From positions 25,056,501 through 25,120,500 of the forward strand of contig CM076146.1 of assembly GCA_038025085.1 (NCBI GenBank): a DNA stretch of 64,000 nt. The letters run 5' to 3'. The notes below the pieces were generated by a model. It saw only the letters and a list, made by a program, of their open reading frames with translations. It was not told the DNA's origin and made no database searches. Below, one piece after another: positions 11,015 to 22,448 of the stretch (positions are counted from its first letter, which is position 1; each line of letters starts with the position of its first letter). The stretch is from Tetragonia tetragonoides (taxonomy: Eukaryota; Streptophyta; Magnoliopsida; Caryophyllales; Aizoaceae). A program made the translations under genes and the position numbers.

Positions 11015-12893
11015 TGATGCAGGAGCAACATGCTTAAAAAACGATACACATCATATTCACCATTATATAGATCTTAGGAATGATCTTGATTCCTCTACAC
11101 GGCTCCTCAAGAACAACAATGGTGTTTTCCAAGGGGAATTGAAAGAACATTCAATCTTAGTTCTATTATGTTCGTTTATGGAGCATGTTTTAAAATGGGT
11201 TACAATTACATTGCCTCCTACATTGAAGATACTTTGGAATACACGCGCAAGATGGGGATTAAAGCTCTTGTTATATGATCACGTCATTATGGAGAACCTC
11301 GTAATCTTGGCAGTTCTGATAGTTGTTCGTATTTTGGCCATAACTCGCTCATACTAAATCTAAACGTGATGATTCAAATCTCTGTAGAAAGATATGATCG
11401 AGATCTACAACATTGATGCTTTGAGTTTTCTCTAATTCAAAGCGCAACATGGTCAAAAATGCGTAACAAGTTACAGAACATATTCCTTGCGCGCCAAGGC
11501 AACGACTTTAGTTTAGTTATTGTGTCCTAGTTTATTTTAACTTGCTTTTTGCGTGATTTATTGCTTAGGAAACTAATAATCTGGTTATTATTAGCATTAT
11601 GAGTCCATTAGGTATTAGGAAAGTTGTTAGTTAGTTCATTTTACAATTGTAATCAGTTTCATAGTTAGTTTCCTACTTGGATTAGGATTCCTAGTAGCTT
11701 TAGATTTCTTTGTCTATATATAGGGGAGAGCACGAAATTGTAACATAGACTTTGATGATTAATGATTAATACGTGAGTATTTACCCCTCAAATTGAGTGA
11801 TTCAGTTTGAAACCCTTGTGTGTGATGCGCAAGTCTTGTTCTTGAGTGATTCTTGAACGAAAAACCCCAACCCCTTGAGTGATTCGAGAGGTATATCCCT
11901 TTTATTGTTTTGTTTATCAAAAATACAGAAAATCCCTAAATAAATCACATCAGTTTGATGCAGGAACAACATGCTTAAAAAACGATACACATCATATTCA
12001 CCATTATATAGATCTTAGGAATGATCTTGATTCCTCTACACGGCTCCTCAAGAACAACAATGGTGTTTTCCAAGGGGAATTGAAAGAACATTCAATCTTA
12101 GTTCTATTATGATCGTTTATGGAGCATGTTTTAAAATGGGTTACAATTACATTGCCTCCTACATTGAAGATACTTTGGAATACACGCGCAAGATGGGGAT
12201 TAAAGCTCTTGTTATATGATCACGTCATTATGGAGAACCTCGTAATCTTGGCAGTTCTGATAGTTGTTCGTATTTTGGCCATAACTCGCTCATACTAAAT
12301 CTAAACGTGATGATTCAAATCTCTGTAGAAAGATATGATCGAGATCTACAACATTGATGCTTTGAGTTTTCTCTAATTCAAAGCGCAACATGGTCAAAAA
12401 CGCGTAACAAGTTACGGAACATATTCCTTGCGCGCCAAGGCAACGACTTTAGTTTAGTTATTGTGTCCTAGTTTATTTTAACTTGCTTTTTGCGTGATTT
12501 ATTGCTTAGGAAACTAATAATCTGGTTATTATTAGCATTATGAGTCCATTAGGTATTAGGAAAGTTGTTAGTTAGTTCATTTTACAATTGTAATCAGTTT
12601 CATAGTTAGTTTCCTACTTGGATTAGGATTCCTAGTAGCTTTAGATTTCTTTGTCTATATATAGGGGAGAGCACGAAATTGTAACATAGACTTTGATGAT
12701 TAATGATTAATACGTGAGTATTTACCCCTCAAATTGAGTGATTCAGTTTGAAACCCTTGTGTGTGATGCGCAAGTCTTGTTCTTGAGTGATTCTTGAACG
12801 AAAAACCCCAACCCCTTGAGTGGTTCGAGAGGTATATCCCTTTTATTGTTTTGTTTATCAAAAATACAGAAAATCCCTAAATAAATCACATCA
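11015..12893. mobile_element. LTR-LTR element with a 3-bp interior
   Basis: Two direct 938-bp repeats, 11015-11952 and 11956-12893, are separated only by GTT (11953-11955). Each starts TGATG and ends CATCA, the TG...CA form of an LTR. The unit is flanked by ACAAC at 11010-11014 and 12894-12898, a perfect 5-bp target duplication. I noted only about five differences between the copies (for example near 11026/11967 and 11170/12111), so the insertion looks recent. There is no primer binding site, polypurine tract or coding domain between the LTRs. Each LTR has a likely TATA box (CTATATATAGGG near 11714 and 12655). Confidence 0.9.
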
Positions 12894-13190
12894 ACAACAT
12901 GCTTTTGTTAAAATGTCAGCAAAAGCTGAAACCGAGTAGGAATAGTGTAACATAGTGATCAACAGGGTCACCGTGAGCTATTTGATTTTTTCGCGAACAA
13001 AGTGATAACCAACATTGATATGCTTGCTCGGATCGTGTAAAATAGGATTCACAATGAGGTAAGTAGCTAGGACTCAAGTTTCGCATACAAGACCTGAAGC
13101 GATTGCCGAAATGAAAAACCAAGTCCATCGAGCAATCGGCATTGAATCCAAAGTGTGTCTGCAACAGTATAACCAGCTGCTCTACATATT
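12894..13190 (-). pseudogene. Copia RNase H / pol C-terminal remnant
   Basis: Read on the - strand, successive frames give the hallmarks of the Copia pol end: TLWIQCRLLDGLGF, then NPILHDPSKHINVGYHFVREK, then ADILTKA. The reading frame is broken by stops and shifts. The rest of the element (reverse transcriptase, integrase, gag, 5' LTR) was not seen to the right, where sequence after 13200 leads into the JAGGED upstream region. Confidence 0.8.
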
Positions 13191-13908
13191 CATAAAACAC
13201 TACAAATCCCTAGCCTTTATTAGACAAAACTAGCTAGCCTATTAACCTAACCAAAGATCATCCTCATCGTAGTAATATACATCAATGAATATCTACAACT
13301 ACAACTATATAAAATATATATCTGCTCTATATACGAAATGAAAGAGATGAAAAAGTGTACAAACAACAAGATATATTATCTAGGGCCATAGACCTACTAA
13401 TATAGGCTATATAGAGGCTAGGCTCTGTAGCCAAGGCAATGTCGCTCTCATTCTCTCAGCTACCTCCCCACTGGACCTAACCAAATGACACCACCACCTG
13501 CCTAAATAAACCCCTTTTCTTCCTTCTCTCTCTCTCTCTCCTTCCTTCTCCTTCCCAGCCTACCCTTTTTAAAGTCACGAGACCCACCTTTCTAGAGAGA
13601 GAAACTCACCCCCCTTTTAGAGAGAGAAACAACAAATAGTAGCTGAGCTAACAAGCAGAAAGAGAGAACTGAAACTGAGAGAGCTAGCTACTAGAAAACT
13701 TTCATGCTCACTATATCTGTAGCTAGCTTAGTATTTATTATTATATATATTATTATCTTTATTTTCACAAATTATTTTGCAGTTTCAAACTGAAAGTCTC
13801 TTTAAGTAGTCTTCTTTTCCTATAAATTTCTGACCCAAGTTTTAGTTTTTCTCTTAAAGACATAAAATAGTACATACACCACCACCAACAGCGGCTTTTG
13901 CCATCATC
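13191..13908 (+). promoter_or_regulatory. JAGGED upstream region and 5' UTR
   Basis: Contains AT-rich blocks with TATATA-like sequence (13310-13325 and 13740-13755), a CT-rich tract at 13525-13550 and GAGA stretches at 13590-13680. The 5' UTR should end at the exon 1 donor after 13910. The transcription start cannot be fixed from sequence alone. Confidence 0.45.
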
Positions 13909-16900
13909 ATGTATGCTTCATATCTTCTCTCTTTCTCTCTCCTCATCATCTTCTTCTTCAACTTCAACTACTTCTGCTACTTGCTCTTCAAAACTTGTTA
14001 AATAATTATTACGGAAAATTCATGTTTATTTATTTTAGTTTTTATTTTTTTTTGTTGGGTTGAAATTATTAATATGGTGGTGGGGTGCAGGAGACCAGAA
14101 GGGAGCCCATTAGACCTGAATCACTTGCCTGAAGATTTCACTAGAGATGGCAAACAGGTTTATGAGGACACTTCCACTTCTGGTAATTCCCCATCATTAT
14201 TTTCTTTACTTTACCTTTTCTTGCCCTTTTTCGGTAATTTTATTATTTCACTCTTCTACACTCTTATTTATAAATTCAAAAAAAAAAAGAAAAAAAGAAG
14301 GAAAATGACGCATGAATAAATGTAATCATCATGCTCTTACATTTCATCATATGCATATATAGAATGTGGGATTTTTTTTATTTTTTATTTTTTATTTTTT
14401 ATTTTGGAAACCCATTGTGGGATTTTGTTAGGGAAGATATTAGGGTTTGTGGGTTGATGAAGTTTTTTGCTTTGAATATTGTAAATTGTGGATGATGATT
14501 TTGTGATGTGTTTGTTTTTGTTGTTTGTAGGGCAAAGAAAAAAGAAAAGCAATAATGGAAAAGACGAAAGTGGGAAAGTGTATCAATGCAGGTTTTGTTC
14601 ACTCAAGTTCTGCAAATCACAAGCTCTTGGTGGTCACATGAATCGCCACCGACAAGGCAAGTCTCTCTTCTCTCTCTCTCCTCTACTTCCCTAAAGAGAA
14701 TGCAGATAAACTAATATTAGTAACATTACTAGTCAAATAATGTTGTAGGTACCTATTTTAGTAAGACATGATGAGTACTAAAATTTAATTAGTTTAGCTA
14801 CTAATGGTGACATAATATGCTACATTTTTAGTAGTATTTATTTAGTTGACTTCTTGTGATCAAGTTAACAACAGATTAGCAAAAAAAAAAAAAAAAAGTT
14901 CGTAGCTTAATTAATAAGCAGACACTATTATCATGCAGTGTATCAGTGCTTTGTTTGTTTATTTTGTTATAAAGATAACAGAACATTTAGGACACTTTTT
15001 CTGGTTTTTTTTTTTTTTTTTGCACAATAATATTAAGATGTTAGCTAGCCAAATAGATTGGCTTTCAGCCATCGATTTAAACCTTTGAATGAGATAGATG
15101 ATTCCTCACATCCAAAGCAGTGAATCTAGATGTCCAAAGTTCGAACCCTGAGAATTCCGTTAGATTTTCAATACATGCTAATATATGGATGTGTTGTTCT
15201 TTTCCACTTATCTAGTAGTCGGTTTACTTTATCGTGACATTTTTTCCTCTTACATATTACAGAGTACTACACGGTTCATTTTCATTCCAAGGTGTTTACT
15301 TCAATGAAAAATAACACACCGTTCATATATATATATATATATATATGCACAAAGTAAAAGAAATGTGTAAGCTAGTTATACACTAAAACCATATACTTTA
15401 GCCCTTCATGTAAAGCATATGGGTATATAAGATGTGTTATTAGTGTTACCAATCCATGCTACAAATACCTCAAGGCCCTAGCTAGGTGTACTAGAGAAGA
15501 TAATATATATAACCTTCATTCATATGTACAAATTAAAGTGGGGGGTATATTGATAGATTCACAGGATATTGATAGATTCTATGCAATAATGCTAGCTAGG
15601 CTGTTTCTTGTTTCTAGACTAATCGAGAACAAACACTGAAAACCTTTAGCTTAGGTTTATTTACTTTGACTAGACTCACCAGAGCGTGGTCATGTCAATT
15701 AAAAGATCCAAATTCGATCAAATATTAATTATATATACACTGCATGTATTTTATATTAGGTAACAAAGGGCTATAAAAAGTTTGTCTACACTGATTTGAT
15801 TGATGTGATTGATTTGATTTATGGATTTGATTTGCATCGTTTTTGATTTTAGCATCACTCTCTCTTTCTTTTATGTGTACTAATACTACTTGGACCTATA
15901 TTATAGTATCTATATGTTGAACTGCTGATCATGTTGGTTGTTGTTTTTGGTCAGAGAGAGAGACAGAAACGCTGAACAAGGCTCGCCAGCTCGTCTACAG
16001 CACTGAAAACATAGCCGCCCACCCCATTCCCCACCTAGGGTAACCTATCTCTTTTTTACTTTCCATTTTTCATTTCCATTTTTACTCATCCTACAAAATT
16101 AATCTCAAATATAATTTCGTCTCAAAATAATCTCACAAATTGTCCGAATCATAACATCAATTAATGGATTGAATAAAGATATAGTTAACTCCCCGTTAAC
16201 TCATTGCTCAAAAATAATGTTATGGGCCCATACTCAAAAATATATTTATCTCATAATATTGGTTTTCATCGATTTTCATTGATTTTAGTTATCGCTTTTT
16301 AACTTGAATCTGTCTTATTAAACTCGTACAATTAAATCACATTTTTTAAAGAAATATGTATAATGGGATGGGTTCTTTTCCACTTACTCATAACTGGTTC
16401 AATTCAGTTTAGTGATATACGTTTTCTCTTACATATTACTACTCAGTTTTGTTGATTAGAGTTCAATTCAGTTCCGTGAGTTGATTAGAGTTCAATTCAG
16501 TTCCGTGAAAAAGAACATACTCCCTATTTTGTCCGAACATCTTAAAACAGTACAACTAACTATTTTTTCAAGTTGTCTAGGTCATATGTGCCACCAGGAG
16601 CATCAGTATATCCAGCACCACCACCACCGCCGCATCAAGTCTACCAAACAAGGCCACTAATGCACTCAGGAGCAACAGGGTCCACAGTTCTCCAGCCGCC
16701 GCCTCGTCAGTCACAATACCACCACCACAGCCACCACCAATCATGTGTGTACACGTCATCAACACCGCCTCGACTGGTCCCAGGTAGTACAGGAGACTAC
16801 TACGTGGCACATGGTCATGCACTCACTGGATCATCTCCTACCAACTACACCTGCATCGGTGCCCCTGTTGGGCTTGGCCCGCCCGGTAGAGACGGGCCGC

Positions 16901-16959
16901 TGGACCGTGAAGAAACCAGGCATACAACAACAACCTCCTGGGAACAATCTTATTTCTAG
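13909..16959 (+). CDS. JAG: C2H2 zinc-finger protein, JAGGED orthologue
   Basis: JAGGED is a nuclear single-C2H2 transcription factor that drives growth of leaves, sepals and petals, partly by repressing cell-cycle inhibitors. Exons: ...13910, 14091-14182, 14531-14656, 15955-16039 and 16581-16959, giving 227 residues (the Arabidopsis protein is about 253). Residues 8-14 are LDLNHLP, an EAR-like repression motif. Residues 51-71 form the finger C-x2-C-x12-H-x3-H with the plant QALGGH signature. The ERETETLNKARQLVY block follows, then a Pro/His-rich stretch and the conserved YTCIGAPVG near the C-terminus. The GKVYQCRFCSLKFCKSQ sequence fits JAG better than its paralogue NUBBIN. Two oddities: the ATG is made by joining AT (13909-13910) to G (14091), and intron 3 uses a GC donor (CAAG|GCAAGT). 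The frame is continuous through every join. Confidence 0.93.
13911..14090 (+). other. Intron 1 of JAG, splitting the start codon
   Basis: Donor CATCAT|GTATGC and acceptor GGTGCAG|GAGACC. Splicing joins AT to GAGACCAGAAGGG and creates ATG AGA CCA GAA, that is MRPEGSPLDLN, which fits the MR start of JAG proteins. If the intron is retained, the ATG at 13909 instead opens a frame of about 30 codons ending before 14001. Confidence 0.75.
14657..15954 (+). other. Intron 3 of JAG, GC-AG type
   Basis: The conserved join HRQ-ERETETLN requires the exon to end at CAAG (14656), and the intron then starts GCAAGT, the classic GC donor. A GT lies 4 bp downstream at 14661, but using it would shift the frame. 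The intron also holds a TA microsatellite (15320-15345), an A run at 14881-14897 and a T run near 15007-15021. Confidence 0.85.
15320..15345. repeat. (TA)n microsatellite
   Basis: About 12 TA units within JAG intron 3. Confidence 0.9.
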
Positions 16960-17131
16960 TTTGAAAATTAATTAAAACTCTAGATTAATATTATCGATCT
17001 CAATGATTATATAATTAATGACAATCAATTATTTATGGTCCAATGTTCGTTCTTCCAGTTTATTTACTAGTTTGACACGACAAGCAGTACACTTTCATTA
17101 TGATTTTACTACCATATGAATGGATCAGATC

Positions 17132-17185
<54 letters not shown>

Positions 17186-17913
17186 ATGCAAACAAGGGAC
17201 TAAGGGAGAAGAGGATGTTGGTCTTTCAGAGTTCTGATCTGCAGGGGATTGATGACAGCTTTTTCTTTATTTTTTTCATTTACTTTTCTTTTTTTGGGTA
17301 TAATTTAAAAAAAAAAAAAAAAAAAAACTGTTGGTTTTTCTTGAGCTCACAAACACTACTTGCAGTGGTCTCTCTCTCTCTCTCTCTCTCTCCCTCTCTC
17401 TCTCTCTCTGTTTCTGATGTTTCTGAGCAAAAAAGAGCAGAAGGATAGGAAGGGATAGTTTGTTTGTTAGGGGTTTGGAGGTATGTGGAGAGAGAGGAAC
17501 TAAGGCATAACTGTTACTAAGAAAAAAAGAGGGAACTAGAGTTGAAGAGAGAGAAAGAGATATATGTAGAGAGAGATTGGGTGATGACAGTGAGACAAGC
17601 AGTTGAAAATGAACTGAATCTTTTGGTTTCTAACTAGATCCTTTCTTTCAATTCCTTTCTTTTCTTTCTTTCTTAAATACTGCTTCTGCTTGTATTGGGT
17701 ACTATTTCTACAATATACTTTCTTTGACTCTGCTTCTTTGCATGGCCAAAACACACCAGCAGGTCTTTCAATTATTACTACACTCTGTCATTTCCCCTTA
17801 TTTACTTCTATTACTAAATTGGAATTTCTTGCATTTATATGCCTTTGAAATGATGATACACTACTGCATTATTATTCCTTTCTCAGTACCTTCTATTTTG
17901 CCTTTTGTTTTAT

Positions 17914-17944
<31 letters not shown>

Positions 17945-18280
17945 GAAGGGTACTCTTGCTTATTATTTCAGATTATATATGTATGCTCCGAATCCCAATT
18001 GACTTCATATGAGTTAATTATATAGTATAATTATGTTAACTCTGATTCCGGAATCCCAATAGACTATAGTGTTCATATGAGTTATTTTGCTGAATATGAG
18101 AATTGTAATTTACATTCTGTTACTTTACATCATAATTCATCAAGGTTTTATTCGTTCTACAGTGAAATTTCACATACATACTTTCTCTTTTGTAACAAAA
18201 AAAATATGGATATAGGCATTGTTCAATATGTACGTCTTCTTTTTGGTGGTTTTTCTAGTATTCGCCAACAATCAACACAG
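16960..18280. other. JAG 3' flank with GA/CT microsatellites
   Basis: Contains (GA)n at 17135-17182, (CT)n at 17369-17408 and a long T run at 17919-17944. The GA and CT tracts make the local long open frames, which are low complexity. No coding sequence supported. Confidence 0.7.
17135..17182. repeat. (GA)n microsatellite
   Basis: About 24 GA units. It pairs in inverse with the CT tract at 17369-17408, so the two could form a hairpin in RNA or single strands. Confidence 0.9.
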
Positions 18281-18529
18281 AATACCGGCACTTATCACTC
18301 AGTAGCACTCACAAACACAGTCTCTCACCAACACTAACTAACACAAATCCTCAAAATATGTGAGTAAACACCATAACACCAATACTGGCAAGTATTCCCA
18401 GAAATTTACCAGTTTGAGAAGTTTAACTTAACTTCTCTAAACTGAAATTGCATAACTGAAATGAGTGAATTCTGGGAGTATTATTAGTAATGGCGATATT
18501 GAATGTTGCCGTTCAGTTCAAGATGGTGA

Positions 18530-19560
18530 ATAACGTTGGCATTGTGAGTGCATAAAGAGCACATTTCTCTAATTTATGCGCTTACAAATTTTATTTTATT
18601 TTATTTTATTTTTTTTTTTTGAGCGTTGAAAATGGGGAGAAGGGAATTTATGCGCTCACAATTGAAGTGTGCTCTTTATGCGATACTGAAATTGAGTGCG
18701 TTGAGGTGAATTCTGTTTCTTTACTATTGAGTGCATAAAGAAAACAACCTCAAAAGAGTTAACTTCAATGTGAGACTCATTTATTGTACCAAAACCATGC
18801 TACAAATTATTAGCACCGAAATAAAAATATACAATGACATAAAAGCTCAATGCTTAGGGCTTTGTTTAAGACTAGCAGTAACTGACAATAGTCTTTGAGT
18901 CTTTGACACATCTATTAGCGACAGATAGAGGCATAAGGGAGATCTTTTTCCTCCCGTACCATGCATGTTGACAGTTCTTTTCCTAAGACGCATCACATGG
19001 AAAACCCTATAAATTGTGACATGTTCTCACAAATGAATTTTTGTCATATTAAAGTGTTGACATTGATCACTTGTGATAATAATTAATTAAGTGTTGTTGT
19101 TAAAGCTTTCAAAATTCAAACAAAGCGCTGAAAATTTTCATATTTAGCTCCAAAAAGGCCAATATTAAATATCGACAGAGTTGTTCAAGATTGTTATGAT
19201 AGTAGTGCCCGATCTAATACTCGAGAGAGAAATGTGCTCTTTTATTAGTCTTTACTCTCTAACAAGTTATTTATGCACTCACAACTAACCGAACTCAAAA
19301 ACAGAAAGAAATGTGCTCTTTATGCACTTACACATATTATGATTTATGTTGGGGAGTCAGTGCTGCATAAAGAAACAGATCAAATTCACCTGATGAACTG
19401 ACGCGCAATGTCGAAATGTGAATTATGTTGTTTCTCTATGCACTCAATATCGAATTGTGAATTATGTTTCTGTATGCACTCAATAATATCAAACTGGACG
19501 CTAACATTCAAAATCGAAATGTGCTCTTTAATTTAAGCATTCACAATTGAATTGAAGAAA
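18530..19560. repeat. Irregular array of a GTGCATAAAGAGCAC motif in both orientations
   Basis: The motif GTGCATAAAGAGCAC(AT) or its complement recurs near 18548, 18670 (-), 18730, 19232 (-), 19315 (-), 19365, 19430 (-), 19470 (-) and 19520 (-), often next to TTGTGA/TCACAA. The outermost copies, ATTGTGAGTGCATAAAGAGCACATTTC at the left and the complement at 19515-19550, read as inverted ends. This is what a non-autonomous DNA transposon with subterminal motif arrays looks like, but the superfamily was not identified. Confidence 0.5.
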
Positions 19561-22170
19561 ACTCCACTGAATTAAACTGAACTGAATTGAATTGAACCAA
19601 TCACTGAGCAAGTGGCCGGAAAAAAGCACACCCATATAGGTCGTCTTCTCAGAAATTTGCTCAAAACTTGGTGCCTAGCTAATTAAGAATTAAAGAAACA
19701 TTTGCTAAAGAGAAAACGATGTTAGAACATATCTTAAAATAACATTAGAGAGAAATGCGCCCTAATAATGAAACACTTGCCTAATGATGCTTTAAAAAAT
19801 TAACTAAATTGCCCTTAGCTTGCTATACGAAGTACATATAAAGCTATCACCAGCTTGCTAAACTTGGCCTTGCATGATTGTGCTACGTATAAAGCTAACA
19901 CCTTAGCGTACCGGGATTGTTTGATTTGATTTTTCTTTTTTTTTTTTCACGTTAAGGTATCAAGCGTCGATCACAATGACTATCTCTCCGTACTGCTTGT
20001 ATGCACCTCAAAGAATGGGGGGACAGCTGGCCAAGGGATTTAAGGTTGCTCGCTCCATGTCCAAAATTCGAACTCTCGATGTTAATTAGTTAAGGATTGA
20101 TGAGTCCCTATCGTGTACCAATCAACCACACCCCTTAATTATTGTATAATTTGTTTGATTATTAGCAAAGTGATAAGATTTACATGCATGAAAGACACCA
20201 GTACTAATAATTAATAAGTCGTTTTGTTAGTTGTACGTACGTACACCAAATTGCAGGTAGCTAGCTAGCACCAAATCAATCCGATCGATCCCCTGCGGAA
20301 ATTAAACAAAATTGAAGATGAAGAGACTGTTCAGTTCAACAAGACCAATGTGGGTTGAGGACTGCAGTCACGCGGTCGACTCCACTTTTGGGTGATTGTA
20401 CTCTCGCTTTATAATAAACTCATTTAATAGCCTTTGGTTTCCATTTCTACTTTTTGCTAATCTTTTTTGTGCCTCGAATCAAAACATGTACTCCTCTTAT
20501 AGTAGCAGCAATGTAGGTTGTTTAATACGTATAAAATAATAATACTAATAATTCTAATGATATAGAGATACTAAAAGCCTAGCTAGTTTTCAATTCTTAA
20601 TTCAATAGGTCTTGTTTGACGCGGACCTATTTTATAAGGTATGGAAGGAGGAAAGGTGTGAGAAAGATAGGGAATCGAAGCGAAAATGTGAGAGGTTTCA
20701 TCTTATAGTGATATAACCTATTGTAGATAAGTGAAAAGTCGACCAATAAAATTATTTCAAATAACCACAATATAGTTATTTTCTCGTGATTTCAGTTATC
20801 TTTATCTGGAAAAAACATATTGTCCACGAAACTATACAGTGTTTTCTTTCATAAAGGGTTTTGTTTTTTCATGATAAAGTAATATCTTTTTCATAACATT
20901 ATTCTAGGACCCGATAATTATAAATCCCAATGACACTCGTTCCCAGATCCATTAACTTTGAGTATATAGAATGGTTTACTACACTATAGGCTTATATATG
21001 CAAGCTAAATACACCTTATTGTTTGAGTGGGACACTCTTTAAACTTCTCACACTGCATAGCCCTGTTACGCTCCTACGACACATCTTTTTCTAAGCCCCA
21101 GACCCACACATGACACACACCACTCTCTCTTTCTCTCTCTGTCCATACATGTCTATATGTGTGCCTGTATGTGTGGGCTTACAATTCAAAGTACGGCTTT
21201 AAGCCTGTGCAGAGCTTTTAGCTGAAGTTTTTCATTAGCAAGTGATGTCTTTTATAACCAGAGGTGGGCTTGTTCAGTAGCATGACAATGATGTTAAAAT
21301 GGTGATTTTTATGTAAGAAAGCAAAATTTACACAATTTTTATATGTTCAGGGTGTGTACTCTTGTCTACTCACACATGCATGTGTTGCACTGTTACATAA
21401 TAAATTCTGCAAAGCATGCGCAACTATAAATAAATCAAAACACTCACTCTTTGATTCAATCTTGAATTTTTACATCAGTTTAAACAATGTAAGCCTGTTT
21501 AGGAAAGTGGGGCACTAACCATTTTTCATTTTCATCACCTCCCTTTTTCTTCCTCCTTTAGAAATATTTTTGGCCTTTTATCGTTTGTTTAATCTTAGGG
21601 GTGTTTTTCCAGGAGAAGTACATACAAATTCATAGAAAATAAAAAGTTTATGGAAAGTGCCCAATTTTATTTGGTTGAATAAAAGGGTGAAAATTTCAAA
21701 TTGATGTGGAAAGTTCTACTTCCCGGAAGAGGAGGGCGTTTGGTAAGCAAGTTTCTTATGAATGTTTGAAAAACTTATGGTGATTTGACTTTAACGGTTC
21801 AACCCAAAGCGTTGACCTCGAGTGAGACTAATAATTATCGGTTAGCCACTTTTGTGATCGAATTTAATACATTGTTCAAAACCCAATTTTACAGGAGCAG
21901 TACGGATCGGATTTTTGAGTCCGATCAAATTGTACTAACTCTAATCAGAGATAATGTCCACATCTCTCCAATTTCATTCCTCAAACTACTTAAGGGCAAT
22001 TTTCATACATTTCAATGTCTGCTTACAGTGCATTTGTTTCTTTCTATACTTCCATACAACATTCATTCCATACTCCTGTACAAATCTGCAAACTCTTGCA
22101 CAATCAAATTTTCGTTGAACAAATATAATTTTTTTTAAAAAAATTGAAATTTCAGTATGGTTTAGGTTGG
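19561..22170. other. Intergenic region between JAG and the uL15c gene
   Basis: Besides the SINE copy at 19930-20140 I see only AT-rich unassigned sequence. The open frame at 21785-22138 resembles no known protein. Confidence 0.6.
19930..20140 (-). mobile_element. tRNA-derived SINE copy
   Basis: Same family as 9738-9942: tail-side T run at 19933-19948, GTCGATCACAATGAC, TTGTATGCACCTC, CAGCTGGCCAAGG, then B and A box complements and CAACCACACCCC. TTGTTTGATT occurs at 19917-19926 and 20151-20160 and may be the target duplication, although about a dozen bases separate the right copy from the usual SINE head. Confidence 0.8.
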
Positions 22171-22179
22171 ACAACAACC

Positions 22180-22325
22180 CGGAATATGGGCCCAAAGTTT
22201 TAATCATCTAGAACAGAGACGGCCCTAAAACCCAAACAACTGATCCGGGCCGATCCAAACTCGAAATTCCGGGCCAGCCCAATTCCATTTTCTAGCATGA
22301 ATCAAAGCCCATACCACAGCCCAAA
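22180..22325 (+). promoter_or_regulatory. Promoter of uL15c gene, cluster of GCCCA / TGGGC motifs
   Basis: Within 145 bp there are at least four GCCCA or TGGGC motifs: TATGGGCCCAAAG, CGGGCCAGCCCAATT, AAAGCCCATA and CAGCCCAAAG. Site II-type TGGGCC/T elements bound by TCP factors are typical of plant ribosomal-protein and organelle-biogenesis genes, usually without a TATA box, and none is seen here. Assignment is by position and known promoter grammar, so it is an inference. Confidence 0.55.
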
Positions 22326-22422
22326 GAACACAAGTGAACTCATCTTTGCATCACACCTTAAAAAACAACTCAAAAAACACAACTCCCCATTATCCTATCC
22401 GTTAAACCCACCCCTCTCCCCT

Positions 22423-22448
22423 CTCCACTCTCCACTCTCCACTCTCCA
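22423..22448 (+). repeat. CTCCACT tandem repeat in the 5' UTR
   Basis: Nearly four 7-bp CTCCACT units run directly into the start codon (CTCTCCA|ATGG). Pyrimidine-rich leaders are common in plant ribosomal-protein transcripts. Confidence 0.85.

Noticed and set aside
11139..11357. 72-codon open frame and its repeat at 12079 onward
   Set aside because: Lies inside both LTRs of the LTR-LTR element; non-coding LTR sequence.
11015..12893. Simple segmental tandem duplication of host DNA
   Set aside because: TG...CA ends, equal lengths and a flanking 5-bp duplication show that it is an LTR pair.
12916..13200. 94-codon - strand open frame as a protein
   Set aside because: It is the wrong frame for most of the Copia remnant, whose recognisable motifs lie in neighbouring frames with stops.
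17116..17448. 110-codon open frame
   Set aside because: Encoded by GA, A and CT runs; low complexity only.
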